Translations under genes and position numbers: made by a program | Notes under the pieces: generated by a model | Told to the model about the DNA's origin: nothing | Databases searched by the model: none | What the model saw: only the letters and a program-made list of their open reading frames with translations | In this document: positions 41,234-50,793 of the stretch, in pieces | How the letters are laid out: the number at the start of each line of letters is the position of its first letter | Numbering within the stretch: the first letter of the stretch is position 1 | Assembly: GCA_913055695.1 (NCBI GenBank) | Contig: CAJXKF010000001.1 | Coordinates: 390,354-454,353 of the forward strand | Direction: 5' to 3' | DNA length: 64,000 nucleotides | Source of the DNA: an uncultured Methylophaga sp. | Lineage (GTDB): Bacteria > Pseudomonadota > Gammaproteobacteria > Nitrosococcales > Methylophagaceae

Positions 41234-43822
41234 GTGGGAAATCTTGTTATGCCTTTTGATGCCGAGCTCAATAGTGAATTTTGCCGGCATGCGCTGAAAC
41301 AGAGTCAACAATATCTAAAACAACAATTTAAACAGGGTGTGCCAGTTGCAGAGCTTGTCTATCAACGGGCTGCTTTTGTCGATGAAATCCTGCAGCAAAT
41401 CTGGCAGCAGTTTATCGATGACAACACACCGGTCAGTCTGATTGCTGTCGGTGGTTATGGCCGCGGGGAATTGCATCCCTATTCCGATGTGGATCTGCTG
41501 ATCCTGCTGGATGAATCAGTATCTGCTGAACCGCCGAGATCTTTATCCGACTTCTTAACCCAGCTTTGGGATATCGGCCTTGAAATCGGCCATAGCGTCC
41601 GGACCATTCAGGAATGCCGGCAACAGGCCGAAGAAGACATCACCATTGCCACCAACTTATTGGAAGCGCGCTTCCTCTGCGGTGATGAAAAGCTGTTTGA
41701 ATCACTGGAACAACTCACCGTCGACAATAAAACCTGGGATACCCGCCGCTTTTTTGAACTGAAACGCCAGGAGCAGTTCGATCGTCACCAGAAATACAAC
41801 GATTCTGCCAATAATCTCGAACCCAATCTCAAGGAATCGCCGGGCGGTCTGCGTGACATTCAGGTGGTGACCTGGGTTGCCCAGCAGCACTTTGATGTTC
41901 GCAACCTGGAAGGTTTGAGACAAAAAGGCTTTCTCGCCAACAGCGAGTTCGAAACGCTGCATAAAGCGCAGCAATTTCTCTGGACTATCCGCTTCGCCCT
42001 CCACCAGCTGGCCGGTCGTAAGCAGGAAAAGCTGATGATTGACCATCAGCGGGAACTCGCCAAACAACTGGGTTACGTCGATAGTGAGTCGCGCCTCGCG
42101 GTCGAGCAGTTTATGAAGGACTACTACCGCTGCGCCCGTTCGGTGAGCCAGATGAACAGTCTGCTTTTGCAACTGTTTGAAGAAACCATCATCCTCGCCG
42201 ATGAGCCGCGGGATATCAAAATCATCAACCGCCGCTTCCAGTCGCATAATGGTTATCTGGAAACCATCAATCCGGGCATTTTTGCCTATTACCCCTACGC
42301 GATGCTGGAAGTCTTCCTGGTGCTGGAACAGAATCCGCAACTCAAAGGCGTGCGGGCTTCAACCATTCGCCAGATCCATGCGCATTTGCATCTGATTGAC
42401 GATAAATTCCGGGCGGATCTGCGTAACCGTACCCTGTTTATGGAGATCATCCGCCAGCCCAAAGGCGTGACCCATGAATTCCGGCGGATGAACGAGCTGG
42501 ATGTGCTCGGCGCTTACCTGCCTGAATTCGGCCGTATCGTAGGCCAGATGCAGCATGATCTGTTTCATGCCTATACCGTCGATGAGCACACCCTGTTCCT
42601 GGTTCGTAATCTGCGTCGTTTCTCCTGTGAAGAATATCGCCATGAGTTTCCGCTGTGTTCGGAAGTCTTCAACCAGTTGCCCAAACCGGAACTGCTCTAC
42701 ATCGCCGGCATTTACCATGATATTGCCAAGGGACGTGGTGGTGATCACAGTGTGCTCGGTGTTGTTGATGCCAAAGCTTTCTGCCAACGCCATAGTCTGA
42801 GCAACTACGACACCGATTTGATCTGCTTTTTGATCCGTCATCATCTGGCGATGTCCTCTACCGCCCAGAAGAGCGATCTGGAAGATCCGGATGTCATCAA
42901 AAAATTCGCTGAACTGGTGCAGACCACCGATCGGCTCAATTACCTGTATCTGCTCACTGTCGCCGATATTCGTGCCACCAATAATAATCTCTGGAACGGC
43001 TGGCGTGATTCACTGCTGAAGCAGCTTTATCACAGCACGCGGCAGTGGATTGAGCACACCGAGGCACAGGCCAAGAGCACCCGTGAGAAAAGCTATAAGA
43101 AATACCAGGAAGCGATGCACCTGCTGGAACAGCGAGGCCACCAGCAACAAGATATCAACCTGCTCTGGCAGGGCTATGATCTCGAATACTTCCTGCGTCA
43201 TTCCGTTGATGAATTAATCTGGCAGACCGAGGAAAGACTGGATCATGCCGGTGAAGATCCCTTGATAGCGCTACGCACACACAACGAACAGCAGACCCTG
43301 GAAATCTTTGTGGTCACCAAAGACCGGCCCGGGATTTTTGCCGCCATCACCTCGGCACTGGAGCAATGTCAGCTCAACGTACTGGATGCCAAAATCAATG
43401 TCACTAGTGAGTCTGACGCCCTGAACACCTTTATCGTCAATGGCGATACGCTGGAATCCCGTGAGATTATCAAGGCCTTACAGAAACAATTGGCTAATAC
43501 CGGCGATATCAAAGCTTATTGCCCGGTCATTACGCCGCGCACGATGAAGCTGTTCAAAACCCAGCCCAATATCGAATTTGAAACCAATCCGCAGCAAAAC
43601 CACACGGTGATGTCGCTTTATACCCATGACCGCCCGGGTCTGGTTTCTGCTGTCGCACAGGTATTTCTGGCCTGTAACATTCAATTGATTAACGCCAAGA
43701 TCAACACGCTTGGCGATCAGGTGGAAGACGTCTTTTTCATTACCACCCAGCAAGATGGTGCGCTGAGCGAGGAAGAAGAAGACGAGCTCAAGTCGCGCCT
43801 GGTCGAAAGTCTGTCCCATTAA
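41234..43822 (+). CDS. glnD: Bifunctional PII uridylyltransferase/uridylyl-removing enzyme
   Basis: GGYGRGELHPYSDVDLLILL nucleotidyltransferase; YHDIAKGRGGDHS HD domain; two C-terminal ACT domains. Confidence 0.97.
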   Translation: MGNLVMPFDAELNSEFCRHALKQSQQYLKQQFKQGVPVAELVYQRAAFVDEILQQIWQQFIDDNTPVSLIAVGGYGRGELHPYSDVDLLILLDESVSAEPPRSLSDFLTQLWDIGLEIGHSVRTIQECRQQAEEDITIATNLLEARFLCGDEKLFESLEQLTVDNKTWDTRRFFELKRQEQFDRHQKYNDSANNLEPNLKESPGGLRDIQVVTWVAQQHFDVRNLEGLRQKGFLANSEFETLHKAQQFLWTIRFALHQLAGRKQEKLMIDHQRELAKQLGYVDSESRLAVEQFMKDYYRCARSVSQMNSLLLQLFEETIILADEPRDIKIINRRFQSHNGYLETINPGIFAYYPYAMLEVFLVLEQNPQLKGVRASTIRQIHAHLHLIDDKFRADLRNRTLFMEIIRQPKGVTHEFRRMNELDVLGAYLPEFGRIVGQMQHDLFHAYTVDEHTLFLVRNLRRFSCEEYRHEFPLCSEVFNQLPKPELLYIAGIYHDIAKGRGGDHSVLGVVDAKAFCQRHSLSNYDTDLICFLIRHHLAMSSTAQKSDLEDPDVIKKFAELVQTTDRLNYLYLLTVADIRATNNNLWNGWRDSLLKQLYHSTRQWIEHTEAQAKSTREKSYKKYQEAMHLLEQRGHQQQDINLLWQGYDLEYFLRHSVDELIWQTEERLDHAGEDPLIALRTHNEQQTLEIFVVTKDRPGIFAAITSALEQCQLNVLDAKINVTSESDALNTFIVNGDTLESREIIKALQKQLANTGDIKAYCPVITPRTMKLFKTQPNIEFETNPQQNHTVMSLYTHDRPGLVSAVAQVFLACNIQLINAKINTLGDQVEDVFFITTQQDGALSEEEEDELKSRLVESLSH

Positions 43823-43859
43823 AAAAGCAGCATGACTGAAAATCAGTCATGCTGCTTTT
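43823..43859. terminator. Bidirectional rho-independent terminator between glnD and comEA
   Basis: AAAAGCAGCATGACTGA-AAA-TCAGTCATGCTGCTTTT, 17-bp perfect stem. Confidence 0.92.
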
Positions 43860-43873
43860 CATAACTTCAGCTT

Positions 43874-44140
43874 TTATTCTGAGACGGTTACATCATCAGA
43901 CAGGCTCTGCATTTTCTTCTCACCAATCCCTTTGACGCTCTTGAGTTCCTCTACACTGTCAAAGCCGCCATTGGCTTCTCGATATTCAATAATCGCAGAA
44001 GCGGTTGCCGGACCGACACCATCAAGCATTTGAAGCTGTTCAGCACTGGCATCATTCAGGTTGATTTTATCGGCTGCGAAAGCTGAGCCCAGAAACAGAA
44101 ATAATGCTGCGAACGCAGCGATAAGAGTTTGCTTAAACAT
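43874..44140 (-). CDS. comEA: ComEA-like helix-hairpin-helix DNA-binding protein, secreted
   Basis: Signal peptide then INLNDASAEQLQMLDGVGPATASAIIEYREANGGFDSVEELKSVKGIGEKKM. Confidence 0.88.
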   Translation of the reverse strand: MFKQTLIAAFAALFLFLGSAFAADKINLNDASAEQLQMLDGVGPATASAIIEYREANGGFDSVEELKSVKGIGEKKMQSLSDDVTVSE

Positions 44141-44458
44141 AATCTTTCCTTGTTGTTAGTCCATTAAATCACTCACCCTGAGTGACAAATCAAGCCTACT
44201 TTATCCGGTGAATATTTTGCAAGCCCAGCAGATCAAATTTAAACCTCCTCATATGCCAGGGCTGCCTATTGAGGGTAGAGTCAACACAAATAAGTCGCCA
44301 TTTCTATGTCATCCTGAGCATGCCGAAGGCTCTTTCTACAAGCTCAAAGGCTATTTCCAACCATGAAATACGTCAACGCAGCAGGCCCTGAGTACAATCA
44401 AAGGGGTCGATATGGCAAATAAAAGTTCCCTAAGTAATTACTGCGCTGGGACATCAAT

Positions 44459-44737
44459 TTATCGATACACATCTTCATGGCTACCAACATTGATTGGAAT
44501 AATACGCTCGTCATGGATAATGAGCTCCAATGTCAACCGATAGTCAAGATTGATTGAAACCGAATGCAATCCAGATAACCTTCCAGTCAGGGAATGCAAA
44601 CGTAGAGAGGGATGGAATGGATTCTGTTCCAGTAGTTTGAGTGTTTTTTCGTATTGAGATTTTAACTCGGGGTGTCGTTTTGCAAATCGCTTGGCTCGTT
44701 TGAGATAACTTTCCGTGAAAAGCAGCTGATATGCCAT
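44459..44737 (-). CDS. Type II toxin, RelE/ParE superfamily (YafQ-like)
   Basis: FTESYLKRAKRFAKRHPELKSQYEKTLKLLEQNPFHPSLRLHSLTGRLSGLHSVSINLDYRLTLEL; coupled to an upstream antitoxin via TAATG. Confidence 0.85.
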   Translation of the reverse strand: MAYQLLFTESYLKRAKRFAKRHPELKSQYEKTLKLLEQNPFHPSLRLHSLTGRLSGLHSVSINLDYRLTLELIIHDERIIPINVGSHEDVYR

Positions 44738-44982
44738 TAATCAAACAATTCTTGAATATGTTCAGCGATGGATTGTGTTTTATAGGCTTTGTTCTCAATA
44801 TCCTGACGGCTCTCCCAAAGCGCAGCTTCTAACTCTGCTTCACGTAAATGTTGATATTCTTCAACGCGCATGACCACATATTTTTCCTTGCCACGGACAG
44901 TGATCATAGCTTCGCTATGTCCACGTAAAGCTTCCTCGATGGTGGATACGCCTTTGGTTTTGATATCGTTAGCTGCAATCAT
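44737..44982 (-). CDS. Type II antitoxin, Phd/YefM family
   Basis: NDIKTKGVSTIEEALRGHSEAMITVRGKEKYVVMRVEEYQHLREAELEAAL. Confidence 0.85.
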   Translation of the reverse strand: MIAANDIKTKGVSTIEEALRGHSEAMITVRGKEKYVVMRVEEYQHLREAELEAALWESRQDIENKAYKTQSIAEHIQELFD

Positions 44983-45177
44983 GTAATCGCCCTCTTAACA
45001 GTACGATTAATAATACGCTTACTTGCACTTTATCGCAATTTGCTTTCACACCGACTCGGGATGGGACAAATAGGAATAAACTTACTCAAGAGCATTCTTT
45101 CTGTCATCTTGAACCTATTAATAGTCACACTGCTTATTCACCATTATTCTGAGGATGAAGAATCAGCATACCTCAGT

Positions 45178-46137
45178 TCACCCATAACGCTGCTCCATCA
45201 AATCGATCAGCAATGGAATCTCTTCCTCTTTCAGTAAATTAATACCTGCCGCTCCTTTGCGACCACCGCCTGTTTTAAAGCGCCCTGCAATCTCATCAGC
45301 ACCCTCAAGCTGACTCAAGGGTGCCCGAATACTGGCCAGATAATCACCGTCCCCTTTTTCAATCAGAATCGCATGGGCCCGGTCAGGATGCTCATTACTG
45401 AGTTTGTTGCTGAATACGCCGCTCACCCGCCTAGCCCATTTCTCAGCGGGAAGCCGCAGCGCAGCAACAGATTCAGTTTCATGAAAAAGTTTTTGCTTTC
45501 TGGCGGTGCTGATATCCTGAAGATAACCAACCTGCAAAGTCCCAAAGACGGCCTGATTCTGTTCTATGAAATCAAAAGGTGTCTTGTGTTTCACACACTC
45601 TTTGTAGAGTTCAGCGGGATGAAAAAACAAATCATCCAGGCTTGCGCCATAGCCATTGTAATTAAGATAAGTGCCCAGTTCCTGCAAAGCTGAGATTTCT
45701 TCACCATCCAGCCCCTGTTCCCTCGCCAACTTGTATGCCACCTTGCTTAAATTATCGCCGAAGGCCGCTGTGATAGCCCATAAACGAAACTGCCCAGTGA
45801 GGAATTTATCAACAATCAAAGCCGTGCAAATAGAAGGTGACATATCTATATGTGCTTCTAACGCCGGATGCTCGATAATTTCACCGGGATTATGATGATC
45901 GGCATAGAACACCTGAGCGCCGCAATCCAGCACACGGAGTAAATCAGAGTGATTTTTCTGCATGGAAATATCAAGTACGGTAAGCAAATCACCGGCTGAC
46001 GGCTTTACTCGTCTCAAAAGATTGATATCACGTTTGATGCCGGTTACCAGCTTTGATTCTCTGGTCTGAGCGAGCCTAAGCTGCACCAGTGAGCAGATAC
46101 CATCTGCATCGCCGTTGAAGACATCAATATTTGCCAT
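45178..46137 (-). CDS. DHH-family phosphoesterase
   Basis: NGDADGICSLVQL, TVLDIS, FYADHHNPG (DHH), C-terminal RFKTGGGRKGAAGINL (DHHA1-like). 3 bp downstream of cysC. Confidence 0.85.
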   Translation of the reverse strand: MANIDVFNGDADGICSLVQLRLAQTRESKLVTGIKRDINLLRRVKPSAGDLLTVLDISMQKNHSDLLRVLDCGAQVFYADHHNPGEIIEHPALEAHIDMSPSICTALIVDKFLTGQFRLWAITAAFGDNLSKVAYKLAREQGLDGEEISALQELGTYLNYNGYGASLDDLFFHPAELYKECVKHKTPFDFIEQNQAVFGTLQVGYLQDISTARKQKLFHETESVAALRLPAEKWARRVSGVFSNKLSNEHPDRAHAILIEKGDGDYLASIRAPLSQLEGADEIAGRFKTGGGRKGAAGINLLKEEEIPLLIDLMEQRYG

Positions 46138-46140
46138 GAC

Positions 46141-46746
46141 TCAATCGTGGATAATCTGTTTTTGTTTTAGGTATGCAATCACTTTATCAGCACAGGCCTC
46201 AATATCACATTCGGCTGTATTGATGACGAGCTCTGGCTTTTCAGGCGCTTCATAGGTGGAATCAATACCTGTAAAGTTTTTTATTTCACCTTGCCTTGCT
46301 TTTTTGTATAAGCCTTTAGGATCACGCTGCTCACAAACACTTAAAGGTGTAGCCATATGAATTTCTACAAACTCACCCTCCTCAACCAAATCACGCACCA
46401 TTTTTCTGTCTGCACAAAAAGGCGAAATAAAAGCGCTCAAAACGATTAGGCCTGCATCGGTAAATAACTTGGCCATCTCACCAATACGCCGAATATTCTC
46501 CACCCTATCAGAGTCACTAAACCCTAAATCTTTATTCAAACCATGGCGAACGTTATCACCATCTAGTAAATACGTATGGTGTCCAAGCTCAAAAAGCTTT
46601 TGCTCAATTACATTAGCAGTTGTCGACTTGCCGGAAGCACTCAAGCCCGTGAACCAGAGTAAGCAAGCTTTTTGTCGTTTTTGTCGAGCTCTGTCTTTCT
46701 TGTTAAGTTTGTGGACATGCCAAATAATGTTACTTTTGTCATCCAA
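46141..46746 (-). CDS. cysC: Adenylylsulfate (APS) kinase
   Basis: [67 protein letters not shown]. Confidence 0.95.
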   Translation of the reverse strand: MDDKSNIIWHVHKLNKKDRARQKRQKACLLWFTGLSASGKSTTANVIEQKLFELGHHTYLLDGDNVRHGLNKDLGFSDSDRVENIRRIGEMAKLFTDAGLIVLSAFISPFCADRKMVRDLVEEGEFVEIHMATPLSVCEQRDPKGLYKKARQGEIKNFTGIDSTYEAPEKPELVINTAECDIEACADKVIAYLKQKQIIHD

Positions 46747-46995
46747 GTCCGTTTAACCTCTGGATTAAAGTTTTTAATTAAGCATCAAAGCATGCTTCAA
46801 TAAAAACAAAATTTATAATCATACTCACGTATGTCAGTTTTCACCGTCGGATGTTTCTAGTACTACTGTGCAAACAACTTAGCAGTATATTCTGTAATGG
46901 AGAGCTACAATAAACCTCTTCATTCTAACGCCATGAATAACCTAAAAGTCACAATCCTTATCAAAGTCAATTTAAGGCAAGTTAAACACTGAAAT

Positions 46996-48333
46996 TTAAC
47001 TGGCCCAGATAGTTAGCAATTCATCTACATACTTGTAAGTCGTTTTAGGAAGCTTTGCATTTTTACTTAATCTTGAAACCAAAGCTGGTGTTTTAATTAA
47101 GCGAAGCAATATATCAGCAAGATCCTCATAGTTTCCAGGCTGGAATAACAAGCCATTATGATTGTGTTTGATTACATCAGAAATGCCTTTAAAATTTGAA
47201 CCAACCACGGGACAGCGTGCAGCTTGAGCTGAGTAAATAACTAATGGTGTATTCTCAAGCCAAATAGATGGCACCACCAGCACATCAAAGTCAGATATTA
47301 CATTTAAAATTTTTGAATTATCAAAAGTACCACAAAACTCTACATTTGTATTTTTGGATGAAATTGATTTCAATTTCATAAAATATTCAGGATGCTCATC
47401 GGGGCTACCGTATATTTTAAGAATTGCTGAGTCGTTTGGTAGCATATTAAAAGCCTCGATTAATACATGACAGCCTTTATGTTCCGCCAGGGTACCTATA
47501 AAACCTATTCGAAAGTGTTTTCTTTCGCTTTGGAGGGGGCGATCCTCGTTATAAATTACATCAATGCCATAAGATGATTTAAGAATCAGCTCTTTCCTAA
47601 CGCCATTCTTAACTAATACGTCATAAAGCAATTGGTTTGGTGCAATAATCTTTTTGAGTAAGTTTAAACGAAAAACATTTACATTTAGCCGATCTGAAAT
47701 TGCTGCAACTTCATTGGAGTTAGGGTAGGCAGGCAAACGATTGTATAAAGTCAGTTTAGTAAAGAAATTAAAAAGGGTAATGGGCAACCATTTAAGTAGT
47801 CCGCCAATAAAACCTTTCTGTGAGTTTTGTGCGAAATGTTTTACACAATTGCCAGCATATAAATTTGGACCATCACATAATTTTCCTGAAGGTAGGAGCA
47901 ACTGCCCAGTGGGGCAAATAGCCCAAAAATCTGTTAAGGTTGCATATGCAGGAGTTCTAGCCTGGTTTGCTTTTTCAATTAACCCTGTACCTAGCCTATT
48001 TAGGTGAAAAAAATGTATTATATCCGGGTTAAAGTTCTTTAAAATCCTTTCAAAATGTCTCGCTGCCAATACGTTATCATAACCCACCTTAATCAAAGAT
48101 GATTGCCCGCCCATACACACGTATTCATGATGAAATCTGTATACATGAATTCCTTCAAACTCGTATTCATCAAATCGCTCATGATCTAAAAGTGCTTTAT
48201 TAGTTGGATACCCAGTGTAAATGTGTACCTCATGGCCCCGACGTAACAATTCTCTAGCAACTGATAATGTAAGCACCTCTGTTCCAGCTGAAAATTGAGG
48301 GAAAAACTGGTGGGTTGTAAGAAGGATTCTCAT
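46996..48333 (-). CDS. Glycosyltransferase family 4 protein
   Basis: MRILLTTHQFFPQFSAGTEVLTLSVARELLRRGHEVHIYTG; FRIGFIGTLAEHKGCHVLIEAF; IWLENTPLVIYSAQAARCPVVGSNFKGISD. Confidence 0.9.
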   Translation of the reverse strand: MRILLTTHQFFPQFSAGTEVLTLSVARELLRRGHEVHIYTGYPTNKALLDHERFDEYEFEGIHVYRFHHEYVCMGGQSSLIKVGYDNVLAARHFERILKNFNPDIIHFFHLNRLGTGLIEKANQARTPAYATLTDFWAICPTGQLLLPSGKLCDGPNLYAGNCVKHFAQNSQKGFIGGLLKWLPITLFNFFTKLTLYNRLPAYPNSNEVAAISDRLNVNVFRLNLLKKIIAPNQLLYDVLVKNGVRKELILKSSYGIDVIYNEDRPLQSERKHFRIGFIGTLAEHKGCHVLIEAFNMLPNDSAILKIYGSPDEHPEYFMKLKSISSKNTNVEFCGTFDNSKILNVISDFDVLVVPSIWLENTPLVIYSAQAARCPVVGSNFKGISDVIKHNHNGLLFQPGNYEDLADILLRLIKTPALVSRLSKNAKLPKTTYKYVDELLTIWAS

Positions 48334-48350
48334 TATTTTAATTACTGGTT

Positions 48351-49280
48351 TCAATTCAGTTGATTTCTCATCCACTTAGCAGTCCGCGTAATTCCATCTT
48401 CTATTGAGATGGATGGTTTCCAGTTTAACTCCTTAATGGCGAGCTGATTACTCAAAACGCTGATGGGTACATCAAAAGGACGTCCTGGCTGGTAATTACG
48501 TTTAACAGGGTTTTCTAGATTGTTATCTATGAGATCTATAAGCTGATTGAGACTAGTTCCAGTCCCCGAACTAATATTGAAACAACTTTCAGACCCAGAA
48601 TACTGTAGAGCCAGACTAAATGCATCTGCAACATCGCTTACATGAATATAGTCGCGCGTAATACTTCCATCACCCCATATCTCGATTGGCATATCTCTTA
48701 ATGCTCTGTTAATAAACACACCCACCGCGCCTTGAGCCGTTTCAACGCGCTGACGCTCGCCATATGGATTGGCGACTCTGAGAATGATGGGTTGTATGCC
48801 ATAAGCTTTTTGATAGATTTTTAAATATTTTTCAATTGTTAGTTTCGTGACTCCATACGAAACTATAGGGTTAGTAGGATGAATCTCATCAATGGGTAAA
48901 TAAATTGGACTGCCATACACCGTACCACCTGAAGATATGAAAATTATTTTTTTTATTTTTTGAGCAACTGATTCATTCAACATTTTTAGTGTTGAAACAA
49001 CATTACTCTCAACGTCATATACAGGATCCTCATTTGAACTTTTGGGTAATGTAGTAGACACTAAATGTAATACCGCATCCATTCCATTGATAGCTTTAGC
49101 AATATCATGAGAACTTGAAAAATCACCGCTAACCCACTCTATCTTTTCTTCTTTGCTAAATATGCGATATTGGGGAACCCGTGGACGCTCGAATATCTTT
49201 ACATGGTGGCCTTCAGCTAATAGCTTATCTGCAATTGTAGAACCAATAAATCCACCACCACCGAATATTATGCACTTCAT
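48351..49280 (-). CDS. NAD-dependent nucleotide-sugar epimerase/dehydratase (GalE-like SDR)
   Basis: MKCIIFGGGGFIGSTIADKLL; SSGGTVYG, SYGVTKLTIEKYL (YxxxK), RDYIHVSDVADAF. Confidence 0.9.
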   Translation of the reverse strand: MKCIIFGGGGFIGSTIADKLLAEGHHVKIFERPRVPQYRIFSKEEKIEWVSGDFSSSHDIAKAINGMDAVLHLVSTTLPKSSNEDPVYDVESNVVSTLKMLNESVAQKIKKIIFISSGGTVYGSPIYLPIDEIHPTNPIVSYGVTKLTIEKYLKIYQKAYGIQPIILRVANPYGERQRVETAQGAVGVFINRALRDMPIEIWGDGSITRDYIHVSDVADAFSLALQYSGSESCFNISSGTGTSLNQLIDLIDNNLENPVKRNYQPGRPFDVPISVLSNQLAIKELNWKPSISIEDGITRTAKWMRNQLN

Positions 49281-49454
49281 AACAATTTCATCATTTTTGA
49301 TTATAAAAGTCTTAACTAGGAATAGTATTATTTAGTGAAGCATTACAAATAACACTAAGATCTAACGCTTTGATAATACTTAAGACTGCAATGCGAATCC
49401 TACTTGAACTTAGCAAGTATGAAACCAGAGATATTTGATACTTAGATCCGAGTT

Positions 49455-50792
49455 TTAGATAAGACTTTCATAAAGTGTTAGAACATCATCTGCCATGTCT
49501 TTAGTGGTTCTCGAATAATGTGTGTTTTTACTCATTAGTTTTGCATTCTCTGGATTCTGAGTAATTTTAGATATTATTTCAGATAATCTATCACTGCTTC
49601 CCATTGGAAAAACATAGCCATTCACACCGTGTATTACAAACTCCGTCATTCCTTCTACATCAGAAACTATTACAGGAGTATGTGTAGCAAGAGCATACAA
49701 AAGTACTAATGGGCTATTTTCATACCAGCGTGAAGGGATGACTAGAAAGTCTAATTCCTGCATGATTTCAGCCATTTTTTCAGGGTAGAATGTTCCATGA
49801 AATACTACTTTTTCCTTACAAACATTCGCTGCTTTTTTCAGTGCACTAACATACGATTTATCTTGGTCTTCTGGTCCATAGATATGCAGCTCTGCATTAT
49901 TAATATTCTCAAATGCAGATATCAGTATATCTACGCCTTTATGGGCTGCGATTTGTCCGATAAAACCTATACGAAGGGGTTGATGCTCTCTAACTTTTTT
50001 TTCTGAACGGTCAATATCTACACCAAAATTTTGCAAATAAAGCGGCTGTTCAAAGTGGTTGTTTAGATATGCTTTTTTTAGGAACTTACTGGGTGCAATA
50101 GCTGCATCAAAATACTCATAACAAGACTGCATAGTTTTCGGGCGAGTTTTCAAATCCGATATGGCAGTTCGATATTGCGCTGGCACAAAACTAGGCGCAA
50201 CCCGCATAAATAGATTAGCAATATTTGCAGTCACATTTACCAACGGAGTTTTTGCTGTTGCTGTGTTTAGTAGTTTGTTTTTTTGTTGATCTGAAGTGGC
50301 TTTTAAGTAACAAGCAATACAGTTTGTTCGTGATACGCTAGGTCCTTTACACAAGCTTTCATCTGCCGCTTGGAGTTTATTGTTGAAGCAAAAACCATAA
50401 AAATCGGTAAACGTAGCTATAACAGGTATTTTCAGCTCATTTATTACTTCAAGTAGAACTGATGTGTGGTTAATGAGATGTACAACATGAATGATGTCTG
50501 GTTGCAGCTCTTTTAATTTTTCCCTTAAAGGGCCTCTCATTTCATCTTGGTAATAGGTATCTTTGACTCGCTTGTTAGGTAATTTATTTTTATCAAAGCT
50601 GGTAACTTTTAGTCCATCAAAATCATAATTTTCGACAAACGTTTCAGCCTCTACCTCGCCAGGAAATCTTGCAGTAATGATATGAACTTGATGACCTTGT
50701 TGCTGCATATATTTTGCAACATTCAAGGTGTAGGTTTCTGAACCATAGAAATGTTCGGGGAAAAAGCAGTGTACAAAATAGACAATTTTCAT
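49455..50792 (-). CDS. Glycosyltransferase family 4 protein (paralogous style to the 46996 GT4)
   Basis: MKIVYFVHCFFPEHFYGSETYTLNVAKYMQQQGHQVHIITARFP; LRIGFIGQIAAHKGVDILISAF; WYENSPLVLLYALATHTPVIVSDVEGMTEF. Confidence 0.9.
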   Translation of the reverse strand: MKIVYFVHCFFPEHFYGSETYTLNVAKYMQQQGHQVHIITARFPGEVEAETFVENYDFDGLKVTSFDKNKLPNKRVKDTYYQDEMRGPLREKLKELQPDIIHVVHLINHTSVLLEVINELKIPVIATFTDFYGFCFNNKLQAADESLCKGPSVSRTNCIACYLKATSDQQKNKLLNTATAKTPLVNVTANIANLFMRVAPSFVPAQYRTAISDLKTRPKTMQSCYEYFDAAIAPSKFLKKAYLNNHFEQPLYLQNFGVDIDRSEKKVREHQPLRIGFIGQIAAHKGVDILISAFENINNAELHIYGPEDQDKSYVSALKKAANVCKEKVVFHGTFYPEKMAEIMQELDFLVIPSRWYENSPLVLLYALATHTPVIVSDVEGMTEFVIHGVNGYVFPMGSSDRLSEIISKITQNPENAKLMSKNTHYSRTTKDMADDVLTLYESLI

Positions 50793-50793
50793 T

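Noticed and set aside
44544-44798. 84-aa minus ORF overlapping the toxin gene
   Set aside because: Alternate frame of the RelE/ParE and Phd genes with no recognisable features.
46141-46746. cysC as ordinary sulfate assimilation
   Set aside because: Not excluded, but no cysD/N/H/I/J is nearby and it lies next to a sulfotransferase-bearing glycan locus, so a dedicated role was preferred as the working hypothesis.
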